Assembly: GCA_046154695.1 (NCBI GenBank)
Contig: JBJXFI010000445.1
Coordinates: 1 to 5,411 of the forward strand
From: DALYLB01 sp046154695
GTDB lineage: Bacteria > Acidobacteriota > Blastocatellia > RBC074
Length of the DNA: 5,411 nucleotides
Direction: 5' to 3'
In this document: positions 1-3,899 of the stretch, piece by piece
Numbering within the stretch: the first letter of the stretch is position 1
How the letters are laid out: every line of letters starts with the position of its first letter
Notes under the pieces: generated by a model
What the model saw: only the letters and a program-made list of their open reading frames with translations
Database searches by the model: none
Told to the model about the DNA's origin: nothing
Made by a program: the position numbers and the translations under genes

Positions 1-1
1 C

Positions 2-124
2 GTGGCCAAGGCAGTCAACGTCACCGTGATCACACTCGATGACGCGCCGACCGGCTATGCTGACTTCGACAAGGGCGCGGCCCGCAAGTATGTGATCGAT
101 CCCCATGCGAGCATCGCCGCGTAG
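2..124 (+). CDS. fdhA: Glutathione-independent formaldehyde dehydrogenase, C-terminal end (5' partial)
   Basis: An open frame enters from the left edge and gives 40 residues before a TAG stop. The visible tail contains VISL-like 'VITLDDAP', then 'GYADFDKGAARKYVIDPH', and ends 'ASIAA'. This order (DDAP, GY-x-DFD-x-G, K-[FY]-V-[IL]-DPH) is what I recall from the C-terminus of glutathione-independent formaldehyde dehydrogenases. These are zinc-dependent medium-chain dehydrogenases that oxidise formaldehyde to formate with NAD+ in the cytosol. The catalytic and zinc-binding parts lie outside the window, so the call rests on the tail alone. Another zinc alcohol dehydrogenase of the same subfamily, such as a dismutating aldehyde dehydrogenase, remains possible. 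A hairpin with a T-run starts 36 nt after the stop and probably ends its transcript. Confidence 0.72.
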   Translation: MAKAVNVTVITLDDAPTGYADFDKGAARKYVIDPHASIAA

Positions 125-158
125 CAAATGCCCGACAAATGAAGGGCAACAAATGAAG
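125..158. repeat. Short direct repeats with CAAATG core
   Basis: CAAATG occurs three times just after the fdhA stop, at 125-130, 136-141 and 150-155. The last two copies share the 10-mer ACAAATGAAG (135-144 and 149-158), a 14-nt period. The block is A-rich compared with the surrounding genes. It could be a relic of local duplication or a tandem protein-binding site; nothing else in the sequence decides between these. Confidence 0.4.
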
Positions 159-160
159 AA

Positions 161-224
161 GGAAAACTGAACAGGCGGAAATAACGGAAAAAGCAATCCG
201 CGGCTCCGTCTGTTCCGTTTTTCC
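161..224 (+). terminator. Probable rho-independent terminator after fdhA
   Basis: CTGAACAGGCGGA (167-179) pairs with TCCGTCTGTTCCG (205-217) over 13 positions, with one mismatch and one G-U pair, around a 25-nt loop. The right arm runs straight into TTTTT (218-222). The GGAAAA before the left arm (161-166) can extend the pairing against TTTTTCC, so the structure could also stop transcription from the other strand. The large loop makes it weaker than a textbook terminator. Only 43 nt separate it from the next start codon, which leaves little room for a separate promoter. Confidence 0.55.
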
Positions 225-251
225 TCCTTCCACAAAGGCCCATCAAACAAC

Positions 252-260
252 AAGGAAGGG
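252..260 (+). promoter_or_regulatory. Ribosome binding site of the DinB-family gene
   Basis: AAGGAAGGG lies 7 nt before the ATG at 268. It is the only purine-rich Shine-Dalgarno-like site near this start and supports it over any internal ATG. Confidence 0.65.
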
Positions 261-267
261 AATATTC

Positions 268-723
268 ATGTCTTCACCTCTCGATTCATACGTCAGGAAC
301 TGGAAACGGATTCATAAGCAGACGACCACGATCATGGCCGTCGCACCGTCCGACAAATACGATTGGAAGCCGAGCGAGACGGCGATGCCCCTCGGCGACC
401 TGCTGCACCATCTCTATACCGCGGAATGGGGGCTGATCGAGGCGGCGCTCACCGGCGCCTTCCCGAAGGAGATGCCGGAGAAGCAGACCGACACGGCGGA
501 GCTGGTCAAGGCGTTCGATGCGTCGCATACAGCCCTGATCCCGAAGCTCTCGGCGTTGACGGCGGAGCAACTGGCGGAAGAGGTCGCGCCCTTCGGCCCC
601 GACAAGAAGATGTCCCGCATGGCGCTGCTCCATCTGACGCACGAGCACGAAATTCACCATCGCGGCCAGCTCTATGTCTATCTGCGCTCGCTCGGCTGCG
701 AGGTTCCTCCGTTGTTTGGTTGA
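268..723 (+). CDS. DinB/YfiT-like family protein (putative metal-dependent hydrolase or transferase)
   Basis: This 151-residue protein has the length and layout of the DinB superfamily, a four-helix bundle that holds a divalent metal through three histidines. The likely triad is visible: His48 in 'DLLHHLYTAEW', and His127 and His131 in 'HEHEIHHRGQLYVYLR', the HxxxHRGQ signature on the last helix. The tail 'LGCEVPPLFG' is also typical of the family. Known relatives include B. subtilis DinB, which is induced by DNA damage, and bacillithiol or mycothiol transferases. Most members have no known substrate, so none is assigned here. There is no signal peptide, so it should be cytosolic. The ATG is supported by AAGGAAGGG 7 nt upstream. 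The methyltransferase gene starts 9 nt after the stop, so the two are probably co-transcribed. Confidence 0.88.
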   Translation: MSSPLDSYVRNWKRIHKQTTTIMAVAPSDKYDWKPSETAMPLGDLLHHLYTAEWGLIEAALTGAFPKEMPEKQTDTAELVKAFDASHTALIPKLSALTAEQLAEEVAPFGPDKKMSRMALLHLTHEHEIHHRGQLYVYLRSLGCEVPPLFG

Positions 724-732
724 TCTTTATAT

Positions 733-1482
733 ATGAAATGGGATTCGAGTTTATATGATCAGAAGCACTCCTTCGTCACGCGATATGGCGAGGGAGTGCT
801 TGCGCTTCTCGCGCCGGCGGCCGGGGAGCGCATTCTGGATGTCGGGTGCGGGACGGGCCATCTGACCGATCTGATTTCGCGATCGGGGGCGATCGTCACG
901 GGGATCGACAATTCGACCGAGATGATCGCGACGGCGCACGCCGCTTATCCCGCGATCGAGTTCGTCGTCGCGGACGCGTCGGAGTTTTCCTTCGACCGGC
1001 CGTTCGACGCGATCTTTTCCAATGCGGCGCTTCACTGGGTGCACCGGGCGGAAGAGGCGGTGCGTTGCATGTCGCGGGCGCTGCGTCCGGGCGGGCGCTT
1101 TGTCGTCGAGTTCGGCGGCAGGGGAAACGTGCGGCGGATCTATAGCGCGCTCGAAGAGGCGATTCGGGAGCAGACCGGGAACCTCGTCACCGCGCAAAAC
1201 TATTTTCCGAGCATCGGGGAATATTGTCCGCTGCTCGAACGGAACGGGCTGCAGGTCGCGAGCGCCGTGCTCTTCGATCGCATGACGCGGCTCGAGGACG
1301 GCGAGGACGGCCTGAGCAACTGGATTCGCATGTTCCGCCGCGACGTGATCGAGAATCTGCCGGAGGAGGCGCGAGCGCCCGTGCTGGAGGAGGTCAAGGC
1401 TCGCACACGCCCGGCGCTTTTCAAGGACGGCGCGTGGCATGCCGATTACCGGCGGCTTCGCATCGTGGCGTATAAGGAATGA
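733..1482 (+). CDS. Class I SAM-dependent methyltransferase (trans-aconitate methyltransferase-like)
   Basis: A 249-residue protein with a seven-strand Rossmann-type methyltransferase fold. Motif I is 'ILDVGCGTG' (residues 34-42), which binds SAM. Asp59 in 'GIDNS' is the acidic residue expected to hold the SAM ribose. 'VADASEF' (79-85) is motif II-like. 'FDAIFSNAALHWV' (91-103) is motif IV and 'LRPGGRFVVEF' (117-127) is the post-motif strand. The N-terminus 'WDSSLYDQKHSFVTRYGEGVL' and the 'NAALHWV' motif resemble the Tam/methyltransferase-11 group, whose members methylate small carboxylic acids or unidentified metabolites. The substrate cannot be read from the sequence. The start has no Shine-Dalgarno site: the leader is T/A-rich (TCTTTATAT). 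Initiation therefore probably depends on coupling to the DinB-family gene ending 9 nt upstream. It is cytosolic, with no membrane segment. Confidence 0.9.
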   Translation: MKWDSSLYDQKHSFVTRYGEGVLALLAPAAGERILDVGCGTGHLTDLISRSGAIVTGIDNSTEMIATAHAAYPAIEFVVADASEFSFDRPFDAIFSNAALHWVHRAEEAVRCMSRALRPGGRFVVEFGGRGNVRRIYSALEEAIREQTGNLVTAQNYFPSIGEYCPLLERNGLQVASAVLFDRMTRLEDGEDGLSNWIRMFRRDVIENLPEEARAPVLEEVKARTRPALFKDGAWHADYRRLRIVAYKE

Positions 1483-1542
1483 GCCCGTCCGAATTTCAAC
1501 GACAACGCGCGGAATTCTCGCGCCGCCGACATTCAAGAAACG

Positions 1543-1974
1543 ATGGCAGACCGAAACCGACCAATCGCCGATATCGTGCCGGGACGTCCGCGGGACGATC
1601 CGAGCTTCCGGAACCGTGTCTGGGAGCTCGTGACGCGAATTCCGCCCGGACGAGTGATGAGCTACGGGCAGATCGCGCGGGTGCTGGGCGCGGGCTATGA
1701 CGCCCGCGCGATCGGGAACGTGATGTTCGCGACGCCCAAGATGGAAGAGGAAGGCTGCCAGATCCCCTGGCATCGCGTGATCAACGCGCAGGGCGGATGT
1801 TCGACGGCCGGCCGGACCATGCCGCCCGACCTGCAGCAGCGCCTGCTCGAAAGCGAGGGCATCGGCTTCAATTCCCGGGGGCGGTGCGAGATCGACCGGT
1901 ATCTCTGGTATCCTCAGGAATATTTGGCGGAAAATGAGGCGGAGTCCGGGAATCAGGACAGTCTTTTCGATTAA
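1543..1974 (+). CDS. Alkyltransferase-like protein (ATL; MGMT family without the acceptor Cys)
   Basis: A 143-residue protein homologous to the DNA-binding domain of O6-methylguanine-DNA methyltransferase. 'VWELVTRIPPGRVMSYGQIARVLG' (26-49) is the helix-turn-helix entry, with Tyr41 expected to rotate the phosphate. Arg55 in 'DARAIGNVM' matches the arginine finger that fills the gap of the flipped base. The active-site motif reads 'IPWHRVI' (74-80): Trp76 stands where MGMT has its acceptor Cys (PCHRV). This is the hallmark of ATL proteins, which bind O6-alkylguanine without repairing it and recruit nucleotide excision repair. The protein is longer than the roughly 100-residue ATLs. Its tail has 'YLWYPQEYL', an acidic stretch (ENEAESG), and ends 'NQDSLFD'. 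The ATG at 1543 is the only standard start in this frame after the stop at 1480-1482, but its Shine-Dalgarno site is weak (AAGAAACG). It begins 60 nt after the methyltransferase gene. Confidence 0.88.
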   Translation: MADRNRPIADIVPGRPRDDPSFRNRVWELVTRIPPGRVMSYGQIARVLGAGYDARAIGNVMFATPKMEEEGCQIPWHRVINAQGGCSTAGRTMPPDLQQRLLESEGIGFNSRGRCEIDRYLWYPQEYLAENEAESGNQDSLFD

Positions 1975-1986
1975 TGAAAAGCATGG

Positions 1987-2012
1987 GGGCACAAGCTGTC
2001 CAGCTTGTGCCC
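1987..2012. repeat. Perfect palindrome, copy 1 of an inverted pair
   Basis: GGGCACAAGCTG (1987-1998) and CAGCTTGTGCCC (2001-2012) are exact reverse complements, separated by TC. The palindrome starts 12 nt after the ATL stop codon. It would form a very stable hairpin in RNA or a cruciform in DNA. No T-run follows on the + strand; an A-run (GAAAA, 1976-1980) precedes it, so on the - strand it would look like a terminator. It is not coding in my annotation. Confidence 0.85.
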
Positions 2013-2106
2013 AGTGTGAGAGTACGCGTAAAGAGTGCGGCGGGTCGCGCGCCGGAAGTGGTTTCGTTCGAGGCTCGGTCTTTTTCCGGGAGTGTCTGGC
2101 GGATGC
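2013..2106. other. Spacer between the two palindromes, no gene seen
   Basis: I see no open frame of its own, no clear -35/-10 pair and no RNA gene here. If the YbjQ-led gene group has its own promoter, it should lie in or near this stretch, but no convincing sigma-70 motif is visible. With the palindromes it makes up most of the 176-nt gap between the ATL and YbjQ genes. Confidence 0.45.
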
Positions 2107-2130
2107 GGCACAAGCTGGACAGCTTGTGCC
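2107..2130. repeat. Perfect palindrome, copy 2 (reverse complement of copy 1); terminator- or attenuator-like on + strand
   Basis: GGCACAAGCTG (2107-2117) and CAGCTTGTGCC (2120-2130) are exact reverse complements, separated by GA. The 24-nt core is the exact reverse complement of the copy 1 core at 1988-2011, whose centre is TC. On the + strand the hairpin is followed by ACTTTTTCC, so it resembles a rho-independent terminator for the upstream genes or a leader attenuator. It ends 20 nt before the YbjQ start and 9 nt before its ribosome binding site. Confidence 0.8.
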
Positions 2131-2139
2131 ACTTTTTCC

Positions 2140-2145
2140 AAGGAG
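2140..2145 (+). promoter_or_regulatory. Ribosome binding site that fixes the YbjQ start
   Basis: AAGGAG lies 5 nt before the ATG at 2151. The same reading frame is open back to an ATG at 1974, but that start has no such site and would put both palindromes inside the protein. This site therefore decides for 2151. Confidence 0.8.
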
Positions 2146-2150
2146 CGGAG

Positions 2151-2555
2151 ATGGACAATCAGATCAACAAACAGTCGCCTTATCAGGTCGCGCCGCCGCG
2201 GTATTCGGTCGCGCACCATATGGTGACGACGGCGTTCGAATTGCCGGGATTCCGCGTCACCCGGAATCTGGGCGTCGTGCGCGGAATCACGGTGCGGTCG
2301 CGATCGGTGTTCGGGACGATCGGCGGGAGTTTTCAGACGCTGATCGGCGGCAATATCACGCTCTTCACGCAGTTGTGCGAAAAGGCGCGCGAGGAGGCGT
2401 TCGAGATTCTGATTCAGCACGCCTCCGAGATCGGAGCGAACGCCATCATCGGCGCGCGATATGACGCCAACGAGATGATGAGCGGCGTCACCGAGGTGCT
2501 GGCTTACGGCACCGCGGTCATCGTCGAACCGCACGAGGGCGGCTTTCGAGGCTGA
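2151..2555 (+). CDS. YbjQ/UPF0145 family protein
   Basis: A 134-residue protein that matches the YbjQ (UPF0145) family over nearly its whole length. Visible family features are the opening strand 'MVTTAFELPGFRVTRNLGVVRGITVRS' (24-50), the glycine-rich loop 'FGTIGGSFQTLIGG' (54-67), the long helix starting 'LCEKAREEAFEIL' (75-87), 'GANAIIGARYD' (95-105) and the closing strand 'VLAYGTAVIVEP' (116-127). The family forms small ring-like oligomers. It has been described as putatively heavy-metal-binding, but no firm function is established. This copy has a single Cys (76) and His residues at 22, 23, 90 and 128, so a metal role cannot be judged. There is no signal peptide. It is followed 21 nt later by the first YceI gene and appears to lead the second gene group. 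The 16-residue N-terminal extension before the family core is polar (N/Q/P-rich). Confidence 0.88.
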   Translation: MDNQINKQSPYQVAPPRYSVAHHMVTTAFELPGFRVTRNLGVVRGITVRSRSVFGTIGGSFQTLIGGNITLFTQLCEKAREEAFEILIQHASEIGANAIIGARYDANEMMSGVTEVLAYGTAVIVEPHEGGFRG

Positions 2556-2576
2556 TCCCCGAACCGGAGGAATGGA

Positions 2577-3269
2577 ATGAGACCGAGGGGACGAATCGAT
2601 CGAGGAAGCCTCGGCTGCGCGATGGCCATGGCGCTGCTTCTATCCGCGCCCGCGCCCGCGCCCGCGCAGCGCGGCAGGCCGAAGGCGCCGCCTCGAATCT
2701 ATGGGTTTGATGCCGCCGAGAGCCGTATCGACGTCACCCTGACGCAGGAAGGACTGCTCAGCAAACGATACCCGACGCATCGCGTCGTCGCGAAGACCTT
2801 CGCCGGCAGAATCGAACTGCCACGCGACGAGACCCGGCTGGCGGTCACGCTCGAAGCCGACGCAAAATCGATGACCAATGCCGATGAGGCGATGGGCGAT
2901 TTCGAGCGCCGGGGGTTCCACGACGTGCTGCGCAACGCCGTGCTCGAGGTCGAGAAGCACCCGACGATCCGGTTCGTCTCCGCTTCCGTCAACGACGTGC
3001 GGAGATCCGGCAATACACGGAACTTTTCGCTCACCGGCGATCTCCTCCTGCACGGCGTCACAAAGCGCGTCTCGTTCCCCGTCCATGTCACGCTCGGGAA
3101 CGAAGAGCTGCGCGCGACGGGCGAGGCCAAATTGAAGCAGAGCGATTTCGGCATGCAGCCCTTCGAGAAGGGGCTGGGCCTGATCAAGATCGGCGATGAG
3201 GTGAAGGTGAGCTTCTCGATTGTCGCGAGAGAGACCGTTCGGAGCAGCGAAGAGAAGAGAGCCAAATGA
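2577..3269 (+). CDS. YceI-family protein 1, exported
   Basis: A 230-residue protein. Residues 1-30 form a Sec signal: an arginine-rich start (RPRGRIDR), a hydrophobic stretch to about residue 23, and an 'APAPAPA|Q' cleavage region. The rest is a YceI beta-barrel, a fold that in a Thermus structure holds a polyisoprenoid chain. Family landmarks are 'SRIDVTL' (49-55), 'GLLS' (59-62), His68, 'FAGRIEL' (75-81), 'LEADAKSM' (92-99), 'EKHPTIRFVS' (126-135), 'TGDLLLHGVTKRVSFPV' (153-169), 'KLKQSDFGMQPF' and the end strand 'GDEVKVSFSIVARE'. It is expected in the periplasm. GGAGG (2566-2570) lies 6 nt before this ATG. An ATG at 2572 would give only a two-codon frame. The gene overlaps the next YceI gene by ATGA. 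The ligand is unknown; isoprenoid or other lipid binding is inferred from the family. Confidence 0.9.
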   Translation: MRPRGRIDRGSLGCAMAMALLLSAPAPAPAQRGRPKAPPRIYGFDAAESRIDVTLTQEGLLSKRYPTHRVVAKTFAGRIELPRDETRLAVTLEADAKSMTNADEAMGDFERRGFHDVLRNAVLEVEKHPTIRFVSASVNDVRRSGNTRNFSLTGDLLLHGVTKRVSFPVHVTLGNEELRATGEAKLKQSDFGMQPFEKGLGLIKIGDEVKVSFSIVARETVRSSEEKRAK

Positions 3270-3883
3270 GAATGAGAGGCATGGGACTGATTGCGCTGGT
3301 CATACTCCTTGCGATGGAGGCGGCGGCGCAGACGCGCACGTACACGATCGCGGCGTCCGAGAGCAGCCTGTGGGTCTTCGTCGCGAAGACCGGGCTGCTC
3401 AGCGCCCTGGCGCACGATCACGAGATCGGCGTGAAATCATTCAGCGGCATCGTCACGATCCCCCAGGCAGGCGCGGCCGGCGGCGCGCTGACCCTGGAGA
3501 TCGACGCAAAATCGCTCACCGTACTCGATGAGAAACCGAGCGAGGAGGACAAGAGGAAGATCGCCGCCTCGATGCATGGCGAGGTCCTGGAATCGCAAAA
3601 ATATCCGGCCATCGCCTTCAAATCGGTATCGGTGGCGGAGCTGAAACCGGCGGGCGGGAACGCCTGGAATTTCATCCTGGCGGGCGATCTGACGGTTCAC
3701 GGCGTGACGAAGCGGATCGCCGTCCCCGTCAATCTGACGGTCACGCCGCAGCAGATTCGCGCGGTGGGAAAATATAGGCTCAAACAGACCGATTTCGGCA
3801 TCAAGCCCTACTCAGCGGCCGGAGGAACGATCAAGGTGAAGAACGAGGTCGTGGTCAATTTTAACATCGTGGCGAAGACATAA
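3266..3883 (+). CDS. YceI-family protein 2, exported
   Basis: A 205-residue paralogue-like neighbour of the preceding YceI protein. The signal peptide is 'MRMRGMGLIALVILLAMEAAAQ', with cleavage likely after Ala21 and no lipobox Cys. The YceI barrel shows 'SSLWVFVAKTGLLSALAHDHEIG' (33-55), 'FSGIVTIP' (59-66), 'LTLEIDAKSLTV' (75-86), 'KYPAIAFKSVSV' (112-123), 'LAGDLTVHGVTKRIAVPV' (138-155), 'RLKQTDFGIKPY', and the closing 'NEVVVNFNIVAKT'. The pair His50-Asp51-His52 is characteristic of one YceI branch; protein 1 keeps only the second His, as His68. It should be periplasmic and, by family, bind a lipid-like ligand. ATG 3266 is chosen because it overlaps the upstream stop (ATGA). In-frame ATGs at 3272 and 3281 would shorten only the signal's n-region. 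The aldehyde dehydrogenase starts 16 nt downstream. Confidence 0.9.
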   Translation: MRMRGMGLIALVILLAMEAAAQTRTYTIAASESSLWVFVAKTGLLSALAHDHEIGVKSFSGIVTIPQAGAAGGALTLEIDAKSLTVLDEKPSEEDKRKIAASMHGEVLESQKYPAIAFKSVSVAELKPAGGNAWNFILAGDLTVHGVTKRIAVPVNLTVTPQQIRAVGKYRLKQTDFGIKPYSAAGGTIKVKNEVVVNFNIVAKT

Positions 3884-3887
3884 CGCC

Positions 3888-3893
3888 GGGAGG
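3888..3893 (+). promoter_or_regulatory. Ribosome binding site of the aldehyde dehydrogenase gene
   Basis: GGGAGG lies 6 nt before ATG 3900 and only 4 nt after the YceI 2 stop. It supports this start over the in-frame ATG at 3912 and fits a polycistronic message. Confidence 0.75.
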
Positions 3894-3899
3894 ATCGCA

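Noticed and set aside
1479..1700. 73-codon frame overlapping the methyltransferase stop (ATGA)
   Set aside because: The ATGA overlap looks like coupling, but the product is Arg-rich with no motif, and the frame overlaps the ATL gene whose motifs are clear.
751..1992. 413-codon open frame on the - strand across the methyltransferase and ATL genes
   Set aside because: It is antisense to two clearly recognisable genes, and its translation is Arg/Pro/His-rich with no domain motif. This is a common artefact in high-GC DNA.
1987..2130. CRISPR array from the two identical palindromes
   Set aside because: There are only two copies, in opposite orientation, 95 nt apart, with no further units and no cas gene in view.
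1974..2150. 59-residue N-terminal extension of the YbjQ protein starting at ATG 1974
   Set aside because: It would run through both palindromes, has no family similarity and no Shine-Dalgarno site. A good AAGGAG sits right before ATG 2151.
2607..2624. Possible lipoprotein lipobox at Cys14 of YceI protein 1
   Set aside because: The residues before Cys are Ser-Leu-Gly, not the Leu-[Ala/Ser]-[Gly/Ala] pattern, and the hydrophobic core follows the Cys instead of preceding it.
3266..3283. Start of YceI protein 2 at ATG 3272 or 3281 instead of 3266
   Set aside because: They cannot be excluded, but the ATGA overlap with the upstream stop and the extra basic residues favour 3266. The mature protein would be the same.
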